A stretch of 64,000 bases of DNA from Hevea brasiliensis (lineage: Eukaryota; Streptophyta; Magnoliopsida; Malpighiales; Euphorbiaceae): NCBI RefSeq assembly GCF_030052815.1, contig NC_079509.1, positions 41,968,750-42,032,749 on the forward strand, given 5' to 3'. A program made the translations under genes and the position numbers. The notes under the pieces are model-generated. The model ran no database searches, had not been told where the DNA came from, and saw nothing but the letters and a program-made list of their open reading frames with translations. This document shows positions 10,864-21,541 of the stretch, piece after piece. Position 1 is the stretch's first letter. Each line of letters starts with the position of its first letter.

Positions 10864-13555
10864 TCATCCTGATAAAGCATCCCTATCAAGAGACCTCATT
10901 GTAAAGTCCTTTGCAGACTCATTAAAATCATACAAGTTGCACTCACTACCTTTCTAGTTGTGAAATCACAACTATTTAACAACCTCACCCACTGTCCATG
11001 ATGAAGGTATAAAATCTTCCTCAATGGGCCATAACAGGTAAGTCATAGATGGATTTAGGCATAAAAAAAAAATATGCTGCTCAAATTCTCTAGCTGAATA
11101 TCAAAAACAGAACCAATCTATTTTCAGAGAAATCAAAGTTACCAGTCCATAGGAAATCATTATCGACTTTTTGGGACCTTTCCGTCAAAGACGCAGGCCA
11201 TCATGCAAGATCTTCAGCTAAAGGCTTGTAAAACAAACATGTTGACAATAAGAGCTCTTCTAGCAGCTCAAAAATATATTCACCAACTCCAACAACACTA
11301 TACCAGAACATATTAATAACCCAAAATGTCCAGATGATGACAGAAACAATTTTTAGGCAAAGCATAAACAACAAATTTCAAAATCTGAGCTCAATTTTAT
11401 TTAAAACATTAAATAAACTACAGGTAAAGAGAGTATTGAAAGAACAAGCAAAAGTGGGTAAAATCCTTTACTTTTATGCAATAAGAAAATTCAACTAGAA
11501 CAGGGTAGTCCCTTGTAAGTGACTGAATTCACATACACTCTCAAGACTCAACCATCAAAAAGGCACCACTGCAAAACCAAGCATCTAAAACATGATCCCT
11601 AAATTAATTATTTAACTCTAATTACTAATAGAATGAAAAATCAACAAAAGCACACAATCTCACCAAAAGAAGTAGAATCAGTAATTGGTGAAATAAAACT
11701 TCTACTAAAATATAAAAGTATACAGTAACTGATGAAATAAAAAAAAAAAAAAAAAACCTTATTCTCTGATTTTTTTTAAATACGTTTTATTAATTTTTTG
11801 GCAAAAGAAGTCTTGGCGTGCTTAACTTGCATCTCACATTTTATCATTTAGTGGCAATTTCTTTTTTCCTACTGAAAATTCCCCACAAAAAGTGCATTTT
11901 CTAATAGAGCAGGCTATAACAAGTTACCCTGTTCGTATTTTTATGTGATTTACTGAGATAATCTTGTAACTTCCGCGTTATGCTAAAGGAAGCATGGAAT
12001 TGCATGTCGTCACATTCACAATGCCAATGAAACTATTAGGCTTGCATTGACTCCTTTGTCCCAGAGTTCTAACTATTTTTGGTTTTTTAAGGCTTCGTAT
12101 ATTAAAGGCATAAATTTAATGTGCATGCTTCCTTTACCCTAATCCTTGATTAGTGATCTCACTAAAAATATATATCAGCAATGGAATTTTCCTGTTGACG
12201 TCCAAAAATCTAATGTTAATACTCTCATCGATAAGTTTTGCGATGGCATTTGGTCGCTATCACTAAATTTAGCAACGGCCATAGTAATGCCAAAGTTAAC
12301 TCCAACATTAAAACTCAATGATCATCAATTGAATTTCTGTCAATAATGTTGTCACTTACTCCGCCGTTGATCCGTTGAAACGTCGTCAATAACCTGTCAC
12401 TGAATCTCAAAAATCCATCAATAATTTTTCAAAAATTTTTAATATTTTAAAATATTTTTCTCACAAATCTATCACTAATTTGACATTCTCTATCACTTTT
12501 TTTTAAATTTCTTCTATTATTCCTATGAATTTATAAGTACAATAAACCAATTATAATATTTTAATAAACAAAATTAAAATGCATATTTTAATAAAATTAA
12601 ATAATCCATGCAAATTGCCTAATATTTATAAAAAGTAAAATTATGATCACATCCATAAAAATGAATTATTATTCGACACAGGATAAGCAAACATAAATAA
12701 AATAGTGATGCAAATATAAATAACATAAATAATATTCCAAATGTGGACATAAACTCCTTTTGCATCTCCTAAATTATCTCACTTTCATCATCATTTCATG
12801 AATCCACAGTGCCATTTTATCAATTTATGAGAATTGCTAAGAATTTAAATATCTATCAAAATGCAAAAATCTTTTGATTTTCTAACAAATCTGCTAACAC
12901 AAGTTACTAGAGAGTAGAGAATGATAAAAGTTATTAATTGCTACCTGAATGATATTTACAATTTGCTCAATGGCCCATCCATACAAAATTAAGCCAAGTA
13001 GAAAAGAGACAAGTGAGCACTCTTCCATAGATTTTATAAAAACCTGAAAAGAAAGAAAATATTAGCAATCAAGAGAAATCCTACATGCAAGCAAAGGGAA
13101 AAAAGGTTATGCTTGCCAATTATAAAGCTACATCCATCAAATTTTCATTCTTTTATTTTGCAATGAGAAATAAGATTCTATAGAGAACCTGCAGAAAAAG
13201 AATTTACTAAGTAATTAGACAAACCAAAGTTATAAACTTATAATTACCTCACAAGCTGCACAGCAGTAAGCCATGAACATCCGGTTTCCAGTAAGCCTTG
13301 AAATGCCAATTAGAGCTGTCTTTCATATCTTTATGGCTAGATTTACCTAGCAAGAATGTACTGCAATTAAAGTATCAAAGACCCAGCAAAAATACAGCAA
13401 ACTATAATCAAGGAGTACACATCCATATTTAAATAGAATGATCCATGTCTGAAAGAATAAATTATAAATGTTATATAAAGGAAAGTTACCTGTACACCTG
13501 CAGCCAATGGCTTGCAATATCTAGGGCAAGCAATAACACAGAAACCAAGCAAGGT
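10864..13555 (-). CDS. Unrecognised multi-exon gene, 3' part; small membrane-type protein
   Basis: Four minus-strand blocks have consensus splice sites, lengths divisible by three and one common phase. Exon 13555-13490 (66 bp) reads TLLGFCVIACPRYCKPLAAG then VQ and ends CAG before gtaac. Exon 13319-13248 (72 bp) reads TALIGISRLTGNRMFMAYCC then AACE. Exon 13043-12945 (99 bp) includes CSLVSFLLGLILYGWAI, a likely membrane segment, and ends CAG before gtag. Exon 10953-10864 (90 bp) includes CNLYDFNESAKDFTMRSLDR and ends with TGA. The last intron is about 2 kb. I do not recognise the family. Upstream exons are not certain; a pyrimidine tract and a tag/cag boundary near 13640-13690 could mark another short one. 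The Copia insertion starts 440 bp upstream, so the gene may be cut off or may be a fragment. Splice phase agreement is the main support. Confidence 0.45.
12145..12500. repeat. Possible remnant of a non-autonomous CACTA-type element
   Basis: Short motifs such as gcgatggcatttggtcgctatc, aaatttagcaacgg and cgtcgtcaataacctgtcac resemble the GCGACGG-type subterminal repeats of many small plant CACTA elements. The copies are worn and I could not fix the termini. It lies inside the long intron of the putative host gene. Confidence 0.3.
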
Positions 13556-13794
13556 CTATATAAAACAAATCAACCAAAAGAGATCAAATAGAAATGCATA
13601 TGCTTTATTGCAACTGTATTACACATGGAGTAAATAGGAAAATTATTACCTGTATACCTGGGAAAGCATTACTAGTAGACAAGCAGAGAGAAGTGTGAAA
13701 AGAGAAACAAGAAGAATTATATGACAATGATAGACAAGCAATATCTTTTCTTTCCAATATGAGAAGACTCGTGGTGTTGAAGGTCAAAGATCTA

Positions 13795-13997
13795 TATTAA
13801 GTCACATTGTTCAGAAACAAAATGAAGCAAGAATATTGTTGCCAAATCTAGCTAGAATCTCACTAGAATTTAAGTCTCTATTACATAATGAAGTGGCTCA
13901 AAGAGGCAGGGTTCAATGATGACTCCATTAGAGTAAGAGACAAGGCTGCTCTAGCTTATATTGTGAAACTTGAATCACATTTGTGCAAGATTGTCTC
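13795..13997 (+). other. Short coding-like segment next to the Copia insertion
   Basis: Two overlapping plus-strand frames look protein-like. One holds QKQNEARILLPNLARISLEF then LLHNEVAQRGRVQ and stops; the next frame reads MKWLKEAGFNDDSIRVRDKA then LAYIVKLESHLCKIV and runs into the LTR at 13998. The amino acid composition is not that of random AT-rich DNA. I cannot name it. It may be a broken gene fragment into which Copia inserted. Confidence 0.3.
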
Positions 13998-14200
13998 TGT
14001 TAGAATCCATCAATTAGTGTAAATCCTTTAATCAGTGTAAATTAGCTGTAAATTAAAATATAATTAGAAATCATTGTATTTATTGACTATTATTAGTTTT
14101 CTAGTTAGTCCTAGCCTTTGTATATAAATTAGAATTTTTGTAAATTATTTTAGTATAAAGAAATATAAAAGAAATTTTTTCAAATTCTATATTTTCTACA
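13998..14200 (+). repeat. Ty1/Copia 5' LTR, 203 bp
   Basis: It starts TGTTAGAATC and ends TTTTCTACA, immediately followed by a primer-binding site. The same start recurs at 18874. The bases before it are gtctc. It has an AT-rich promoter region with tatataaatt near 14121. Confidence 0.9.
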
Positions 14201-14212
14201 TGGTATCGGAGC
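14201..14212 (+). other. Copia primer-binding site (initiator tRNA-Met type)
   Basis: TGGTATCGGAGC directly follows the 5' LTR and differs by one base from the common TGGTATCAGAGC site complementary to the 3' end of initiator tRNA-Met. Confidence 0.85.
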
Positions 14213-14650
14213 AGTGCCAAAATTCATTGGCGTTAACAGTGTAGTTCTGTGTTTTTTTTTTTTTTGGGTTAAGCTTCTACGTCATTCTAGGAAGGGAGGC
14301 AACTATCACCACCCACTTGAGGAGGAAGGACACCAGCCAATCGGCCTACGGCGGCCACTTGAGGAGGAAGGACACCAGACGATCAGCCTACGCCCGGAGT
14401 CCCGCCATCGTCCGGTGAAGCGCGTGAGCTCACCAGCCTCCAGAAGTCTCACGTCATTCTTCACGCGCCAGCGCGTGCACCCTTTTCTTTCAGTGATTTC
14501 TCTGACCGCGCCTCTTACTGACGACCTTCCCTGTCCAGCACGTCTCTGACCAAAGTGTTTTCACACCTGGTTTGCACATTTATTTTTTGGGTATCTTTCA
14601 TTGTCCAGTTTCTTGCTTTTTGTCTCAGTACCTATTTCTTTAATTAAAAA

Positions 14651-17600
14651 ATGACTGATGAAAAGAAGAAAACCTCTTAAACAAAAGCTAGATTTGTTGG
14701 TGATAATCCCTTTTACAAATTAGTCCTGTAAAGTTGGATGGAACTAATTATTTGGCATGGTCTAGATCTTTTCTACTGTTCATTCAGGCTAGAGGACACA
14801 GGGGTATATCACTGGAGATAGAAAATAGCCAAAAAGTACTAGTCCTACCTACAACCAGTGGGAGTCGGAGAACTCTCTTGTTATTTCATGGCTTATAAAT
14901 TCTATGCAACCTCATATAGCTCATGGGTATTTACTATTGGACAGTGTCGCTACCATTTGGAGTGCTGTTTCTCAGACTTATTCTCAAGTTGGGAATGATG
15001 CACAAGTTTATGAGCTTAGGAATAAGGTTCATGGAATGAAATAAAGTGAGTTGACTGTTGCTCAGCATTATGCGGAATTGAGTAGTCTATGGCAAGAGTC
15101 GGATTTCTATCAGGACTTTCGGGCTTCATGTCCGGTTGATGTAGTTAAGTTCTAGAAATTGGTTGAGAAAGAGTGCATATATGATTTTCTTGCTGGGCTA
15201 AATGTGAAGTATAGTCAGATTCAGGTCCAAGTGCTTGGTAAGGATCCTTTGCCCACCTTGAGGCAGACATACTCTTATGTTCAAGAGAATAGTCATATGG
15301 TCCATCAGATAAGAATCACTTACATTGTGACTACTGTGGGAAATCTCGGCACACCAAAGAACAATGTTTAAAGCTGCACGGTTGCCCAACTAAAGGGTGT
15401 GGAGTAAAAAGGATGGGCTCTGCTAGATCACAAGCAAATGTATTTGAGGTTGTGAGTGTTTCTGAAGATATTGCTATCACTGGGATGTTTTCCAATGAAG
15501 AGGTACAGACTCTGAGATGATTCCTATCACAGCTTGAATCACAATCCACTACAATTGCCTTTTCTAACTTCGTCAACTCAGGTAATGCTTTTCTTGTCAA
15601 TCATAATAATTCATTTTGGGTTATAGATTCTAGAGCAAACAAATATATGACAGGCTTTTTGAATAAATTCATATCCTATTCTCCATGTTCAGGCAAAGAA
15701 AAAGTCTGCATTGTGGATGGATCCTTATCTAATGTTTCTGGAATAGGTTCTGTTAAATGCACTCCTACTATAAGTCTTAGTTCTGTCTTACATATGCCTA
15801 GCTTTCCTATTAATCTTTTATCTGTCAGTTCTATCACAAAAGCTATCAACTGCAAAATTGATTTTTTTTCCCACTCACTGTGTGTTTCAGGGGTTGATAA
15901 TAAGGAGAACGATTAGCAGTGGTAGACTGCAAGATGGGCTATATCTATTGAATGATTGTGTTGATCAGGCCATGTTGGGACAGCCTATGGGCACTGAGGA
16001 AGAAATTATTCAGTGGCATAGGAAACTTAGACATCCTTCATTTACTGTTTTAGAGAAACTTTATCCTCTTTTGTTTAAGCAATGCAAAACTGAATTGTTA
16101 GTATGTGATGCTTGTGAGTTTGCCAAACATACTAAACAATCTTATCTTGCAATAAATAATAAGGCTTCAATTCCTTTTATGACTATCTATTCTAATGTAT
16201 GGGGGCCTACTCAAACTATGTCTTTATCAGGTTATAGATAGTTTGTGACCTTTATTGATTGTTGTAGCTGGTTAACTTGGGTATATCTAATGAAAGGGAA
16301 AAATAAAGTATTTTCATATTTTCAGCAGTTTCATAAAATGATTAGCATCCAGTTTGATGCTCATGTTAAAATACTGAGAACTGATAATGGCACAAAGTAT
16401 ATGAATGGAGTTTTTCAAGAATATTTGAAGTCACACAGAATTTTACATCAGACTAGTTGTGTTAACACTAGTGCTCAAAATGGAGTGCCTGAGAGAAAAA
16501 ATAGACATTTACTTGAGGTTGCTACGTCTCTTATGTTTACAATGAATATTCCCAAACCTTACTAAGGGAATGTAATTCTTTCTGCTGCATATCTTATTAA
16601 CAAGATGCCACTCCAGACTTTGGAATTTAAGAGTCCTTTTGAGGTTTTAAAAGGTAAAAATTCATATACTGTTCCTCCAAAGGTCTTTGGTTGTGTTTTC
16701 ATTGTTCATTAGCCTAATAGGGGAAAGTTAGAACCTCGAGCCCTCAAGTGTATCTTTGTTGGTTATTCCAGTATTCATAAGGGGTATAGGTGTTACCACC
16801 CTCCTACACGAAAATATTTTGTGAGCATAGATGTTACCTTTAGGGAATCTGAATCTTATTTCCATCCACCTCTTCAGGGGAAGCATAGGAAGGAAGAAGA
16901 GGTGTCTTTCCCTTCTTTTTTGTGCTCTCCCAACTTTTAACTTCAAAGGAAAAATCTGGGTCTAAAGCCTATACCTAATAATGATACTCAGGGGGAGTCA
17001 CCTAAATCTCAAGGGAGACTGAATGGACCAGATTTGAGAATCTATACTTGGCGGAACAAGATAGATATAGCCATCGAGCAGGAGACTGCTGATCAACTGG
17101 AATCTCTGGATTCAATTCCTGAACATCCTAAGGTATGTGATGAGTCTCATTTGGTTCCTGAAGAGTCTAATTTTAATTCTCAATCTACTTTTTCTTCTTC
17201 TAATAATGATTTTGATATTCCTATTGCTCTTAGAAAAGGTGTTAGAATATATACTAAACATCCCATCTCTAACTTCCTTTTTTATAATTCTTTGTCTCCA
17301 TCCTATAGAGTCTTTCTATTGTCTGTTTCTATCCCACAGGATTAGAAGAAAGCATGTCTTGATCCAAAATGGAAGGCAGCCATGGTGGAGGAGATGAAAG
17401 CTCTAATAAAGAATGAGACATGGAAAATTGTTACTCTTCTAATGGGGAAAAAATCAGCTGGATGCAAGTGGGTGTTCACTGTGAAACATAGAGCAGATGG
17501 TTCAATTGAAAGGTATAAGGCTAAGCTGGTAGCAAAAGGCTTCATAGAGACGTATGGGGTAGATTACCAAGAAATATTTGCTCCTATTGCTAAAATAAAT

Positions 17601-18866
17601 ACCATCAGAATTTTACTATCATGTGCAGTAAATCTTGAGTGGGATTTGCAGCAGTTTGATGTAAAAAATGCCTTTCTACATGGTGATTTGGAAGAAGAAG
17701 TATATATAGAAATCCCTCTAGGGTTTGAGAATGGGAAGACCAAAGGAAAAGTTTGCAGTTTGAAGAAAGCACTGTATGGTTTAAAACAATCACCTAGGGC
17801 ATGGTTTGATAGGTTTAGTAAGGCTATGGTTTCTTTTGGATAATGCCAAAGCAATGCTGATCACACCTTATTTATAAAACACTATAGGGGTAAGATCACT
17901 CTGCTTATTGTCTATGTGGATGATATTGTGGTAACTGGTGATGATAGGGAAGAAATGATTCATCTGAAGGAACAACAAGCATAGGAGTTTGAAATCAAAG
18001 ATTTGGGAAGGCTAAAGTACTTTCTTGGAATAGATGTTGCCAGATCAGATAAAGGAATCTTCATTTCTCAAAGGAAGTACATACTAGATCTGTTGGAGGA
18101 AACAGGAATGCTAGGTTGTAAACCAGCAGAGTCTCCCATTGAGGCAAATCACAAATTGTAAGCTGGAGTTGGGGAATCCGTGGATATTGGGAGATATCAG
18201 AGGTTGGTTGGCAGACTGATTTACCTTTCACATACCAGACTAGATATAACATATGCAATGGGTCTAGTGAGTCAATATATGCATGATCCTCGTGAACCTC
18301 ATTTGGAGGCTATTTTTCGCATCTTGTGATACTTAAAATCTGCATATGGGAAAGGACTTTTTTTCTCAAAGAATTGCCATCTTCAGATTAAGGCCTTTAC
18401 AGATGCAGATTGGGGTGGATCTCTTGATGATAGGAGATCGACATCTAGTTACTGTACTTTTGTTGGTGGTAATCTAGTCACTTGGAGAAGCAAGAAGCAA
18501 AATGTGACAGCTTGATCCAGTGCAGAGGCTGAGTTTAGAGCAACGGCTCAAGGTATTTGTGAACTATTGTGGTTACAAAAGTTGATGGAGGAATTAAAAT
18601 TGCTGGAAACTAGTGGTTTGTCCTTGTTCTGTGATAACAAAGCTGCCATCAGTATAGTTCACAATCCAGTTTAGCATGATCAGACCAAGCATATAGAGAT
18701 TGACAGACACTTCATAAAAGAAAAAGTTATCAATGGTTCCTTGAGTATCTCTCATGTAGGGTCGAAAGACCAATTAGCTGATGTGTTCACTAAGGGATTA
18801 AGTTGTAAGGGGTTTCATACCCTAGTTTGCAAGTTGGGCATGTGCAACATATATGAACCAACTTGA
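14651..18866 (+). pseudogene. Ty1/Copia gag-pol polyprotein, inactivated
   Basis: Domain order is that of Copia: gag (to about 15370, with a worn CX2C-type knuckle), protease near 15620-15900 (WVIDSRANKYM, active-site Asp followed by Ser), GAG-pre-integrase (15990-16150, HRKLRHPSF and CDACEFAKH), integrase core (16230-16600, FIDCC, LRTDNGTKYMN, QNGVPERKNRHLLE), reverse transcriptase (17382-18240, FDVKNAFLHGDLEEEVYI, ALYGLKQSPRAWFDRF, LLIVYVDDIVVTGDD) and RNase H (18400-18830, FTDADWGGSLDDRRST, SSAEAEFRA, LFCDNKAAISI). From 15858 on nearly everything stays in one frame, with stops at about 16239, 16563, 16710, 17343, 17841 and several in RT/RNase H. Most stops stand where the family has Gln, Arg or Trp, which fits C-to-T or G-to-A decay. 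The protease DSG is changed to DSR. The copy cannot make a full protein. Confidence 0.9.
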
Positions 18867-18873
18867 GGGGGAG
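18865..18873 (+). other. Copia polypurine tract
   Basis: GAGGGGGAG directly precedes the TGTTAG start of the 3' LTR and overlaps the terminal TGA of the polyprotein frame, as usual for plant Copia elements. Confidence 0.85.
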
Positions 18874-18914
18874 TGTTAGAATCCCTCAATTAGTGTAAAT
18901 CCCTGAATTAGTGT
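18874..18914 (+). repeat. Copia 3' LTR, first part
   Basis: It begins TGTTAGAATC and matches the start of the 5' LTR for about 41 bases, ending in AGTGT, the target duplicated by Tat element 1. The LTR resumes at 32448. Confidence 0.9.
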
Positions 18915-18980
18915 TGTCGCAAGGGGTTTTGCGGTCGCCTGGACGAACACTCACCGAAGTGGGAAAAGTGAGGCTTCAAA
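18915..18980 (-). repeat. Tat 1 3' LTR stub
   Basis: Sixty-six bases match the LTR terminus at 26063-26128 (TGTCGCAAGGGG, ggtcgcctgg, gtgggaaaagtgag). After that the sequence jumps to element-internal DNA that corresponds to about 57813 of Tat element 2. The rest of the LTR, the antisense ORF and the tandem array were lost. Confidence 0.85.
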
Positions 18981-19387
18981 TTTTTTTGGCCATTCCCTGC
19001 AAATCTCATAGTAAAGTACGTGAGGTTATCAATTTCAAATCCAAATCTTATAGCAAAATTTTAAATGATTAATAGCGCATTAGGTAACAAGATTAAAGAA
19101 GGACAATGTTAAGGAAGCAAAGAGATAGGAAAATATGACTTTATTATGGTTTTAGGAAACAAAGGTACAGTGTCAAAGGAGAAGGGTACAAGGACAGATC
19201 TCACATATTCCTTATAGTTAGCTTTGAAGTCTTTTAACTGCCATTATTTCAAGTACTCTGAAGCCTCATGCCACGACGGTTTATGTCCATCCTCGGTTTC
19301 ATGCCCCGTTCCTTATTTCTCCCTTTTGGTTCTTGGGATGCCCTTTCGGGTTTTCACCCCTAGATTTTTCCTTCTTTTTTTTTTTTT
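18981..19387 (-). other. Tat 1 region 3' of pol
   Basis: Noncoding sequence alignable with about 57813-58396 of Tat element 2. It has one copy of the ctttcgggttttcacccc motif (19337-19362) and a T run beside the integrase stop, which is an A run on the element's RNA strand. Confidence 0.7.
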
Positions 19388-20740
19388 TTAGGCATAGTAT
19401 CTCTTGACGGTGTCAGCATTCACAGGTCTTGGAAATTCTTCACCGTCCATGTGGGTCAAGATCAAGGCCCCACCAGAAAATGCCTTTTTAACCACATAGG
19501 GTCCCTCATAGGTTGGTGACCATTTGCCCCGGGGATCGTTTTGAGTTGGCAGCACTTTCTTCAGAATTAGGTCCCCAGGTTGGAATTCGCGTAGGCGAAC
19601 ACTTTTGTCAAATGCCCTAGCCATTCTTCTCTGGTACAACTGCCCATGACATGCTGCTGCTAGCCTCTTTTCATCCAGCAAGTTTAATTGATCCAACCTC
19701 GACTGGATCCATTCTGACTCATCAATCCCTGATTCCTTTAGAATCCTTAGGGAAGGAATTTCAACTTCGATAGGTAATACAGCTTCCATCCCGTAGACCA
19801 GTGAGTACGGAGTTGCCCCAGTTGATGTTCTTACGGAGGTCCGGTATGCATGAAGAGCGTAAGGGAGCATATCATGCCAATCCCTATAAGTGATCGTCAT
19901 TTTTCGAATTATTCTTTTGAGATTTTTATTCGCGGCTTCCACCGTTCCATTCATCTGGGGACGGTATGGGGAGGAATGAAGGTGTCGAATTTTGTATTGA
20001 TCACACAACTTCTGGATCTTTGGACCATTCAAGTTCTTGGCGTTGTCAGTGACGACTTCATTGGGGAGACCGTGCCGGCAGATAATATTATTTCTGAGGA
20101 ATTTGAGAAAAGTTTTTTGTGTAATGTGAGCATATGAAGTCGCTTCAACCCATTTAGAAAAATAGTCGATTGCCACTAGGATAAATCTGTGCCCATTAGA
20201 CGCCTTAGGGTTGATGGGACCAATCACATCGATGCCCCACATTGCAAAAGGCCATGGTGAGACGAGGTTGAACAATTTGTGAGGGGGCACATTAATCGGA
20301 TCTGCATAGATCTGACACTTATGGCATTTTCGGAAATACTCGATGCAATCCTTTTCCATTGTAGTCCAAAAATATCCCCGTTGCATGATTTGCTTAGCCA
20401 TCATATGCCCGTTGGCATGGGTTGCATAGTTTCCCTCGTGAGTCTCGAAAAGGATTTTTTTCGCCTCTTTTGCATCCACACATCTCAGCAATTCGCCGTT
20501 AGAGCTCCTTTTGTATAAGGTTTCCTCACTGGAGAAGTGTCCCAATGCCAATCTCCGAATCATCCTCTTTTCGTTTTTGCTGGCCCCTGGAGGGAATTCT
20601 CTGGTTTTGATGTAGAGCAAGATGTCATGGTACCAAGGTTTACCATCAGGTTCTTCTTCGATCATGAAGCAGTAAGCCGGCTCACTTCTTTCTTTAATCT
20701 TTAACACCTGAGTTATTTGCCCTTCTTCCATTTGAGCCAT
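19388..20740 (-). CDS. Tat 1 integrase (C-terminal part of pol)
   Basis: The frame is open for 450 codons. The zinc-binding HHCC region is at residues ~100-145 (FETHEGNYATHANGHM, then CIEYFRKCHKCQ). The catalytic core follows, with Asp in WGIDVIGPINPK, Asp in VVTDNAKNLNGP and Glu in MNGTVEAANKN, the D,D-E triad. The C-terminus has FQPGDLILKKV and KWSPTYEGPYVV and ends NADTVKRYYA before TAA. It joins cDNA to the host chromosome. The first ~30 residues belong to the linker after the second RNase H, whose frame stops at 20771, so a single break separates the two. This is the best preserved protein in the window. No chromodomain is seen, as expected for Tat. Confidence 0.9.
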   Translation of the reverse strand: MAQMEEGQITQVLKIKERSEPAYCFMIEEEPDGKPWYHDILLYIKTREFPPGASKNEKRMIRRLALGHFSSEETLYKRSSNGELLRCVDAKEAKKILFETHEGNYATHANGHMMAKQIMQRGYFWTTMEKDCIEYFRKCHKCQIYADPINVPPHKLFNLVSPWPFAMWGIDVIGPINPKASNGHRFILVAIDYFSKWVEATSYAHITQKTFLKFLRNNIICRHGLPNEVVTDNAKNLNGPKIQKLCDQYKIRHLHSSPYRPQMNGTVEAANKNLKRIIRKMTITYRDWHDMLPYALHAYRTSVRTSTGATPYSLVYGMEAVLPIEVEIPSLRILKESGIDESEWIQSRLDQLNLLDEKRLAAACHGQLYQRRMARAFDKSVRLREFQPGDLILKKVLPTQNDPRGKWSPTYEGPYVVKKAFSGGALILTHMDGEEFPRPVNADTVKRYYA

Positions 20741-20770
20741 AACAGCCAGGGTGGCTAAGGCATCTGCAAA

Positions 20771-21541
20771 TTAATTTTTGTCTAGACTAAGGTGAGTGAA
20801 AGAGATTTCTTCGAATTTCTTAATCAGCTCCAGTAAGTACTTCTGATATGGGATTAGCTTCGGATCCTTAGTTTGCCATTCTCCTTTGACTTGATAAATG
20901 ATCAGAGCTGAGTCTCCATACACCTCCAACTTTCTGATTTTCATTTCGATAGCAGCTTGTAGACCCATTACACAAGCTTCATATTCTGCGACGTTGTTGG
21001 TGCAGTCAAATCTCAACTTGATAGCTATCGGAAAGTGTTTCCCATCCAGAGATACTAATACGGCTCCGATTCCATTCCCGGACAAATTGACAGCTCCGTC
21101 GAAATACATTTCCCATACATCAGCTGGCTCTTCTTCTCCGCAGTCTACTTCGTTAATATGCTCATCAGGGAACTCAAAATCCAGAGCTTCATAATCCTGG
21201 ATAGGGCTTTCTGCTAAGAGATCAGCGATCAAGCTACCTTTCATCGCTTTCCCGGTCATATAGATAATGTCATACTGGGAAAGTATGACCTGCCACTTGG
21301 CTATCCTTCCTGGCACGAATGGGCTTTCGAATACATACTTGATAGGATCCATTCTGGAAATGAGCCATGTCTTGTGATTCAACATGTAGTGCTTGAGGCG
21401 ATTCGCTGTCCAAGCTAGTGCACAGCAAGTTTTCTCTAGGAAAGAGTACCTTGACTCACAATCATTGAACTTTTTGCTTAGGTAATAAATAGCTCTTTCC
21501 TTCAGGCCGGTGTCATCATGTTGCCCCAAAACACATCCCAT
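20771..21541 (-). CDS. Tat 1 dual RNase H region
   Basis: The first, Gypsy-type RNase H is only its second half here (RAIYYLSKKFNDCESRYSFL, EKTCCALAW, SRMDPIKYVFES). After a linker (LAESPIQDYEALDFEFPDEH) comes a second, archaeal-like RNase H: the Asp in MYFDGAVNLSGNGIGAVL, Glu in NNVAEYEACVMGL and Asp in VYGDSALIIYQVKGEW are the expected metal ligands. A second RNase H of this kind is known from the Tat clade of plant Ty3/Gypsy elements and is the main reason for the clade call. It would help remove the RNA strand after reverse transcription. The start overlaps the end of the RT block in another frame, so there is a frameshift at about 21500-21540. Confidence 0.88.
   Translation of the reverse strand: MGCVLGQHDDTGLKERAIYYLSKKFNDCESRYSFLEKTCCALAWTANRLKHYMLNHKTWLISRMDPIKYVFESPFVPGRIAKWQVILSQYDIIYMTGKAMKGSLIADLLAESPIQDYEALDFEFPDEHINEVDCGEEEPADVWEMYFDGAVNLSGNGIGAVLVSLDGKHFPIAIKLRFDCTNNVAEYEACVMGLQAAIEMKIRKLEVYGDSALIIYQVKGEWQTKDPKLIPYQKYLLELIKKFEEISFTHLSLDKN

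Noticed and set aside
14214..14549. Plus-strand frame of 111 codons after the Copia primer site
   Set aside because: It begins inside the primer-binding region and has no Copia gag features; an imperfect internal duplication (acttgaggaggaaggacacc twice) explains part of its length. It is most likely leader sequence.
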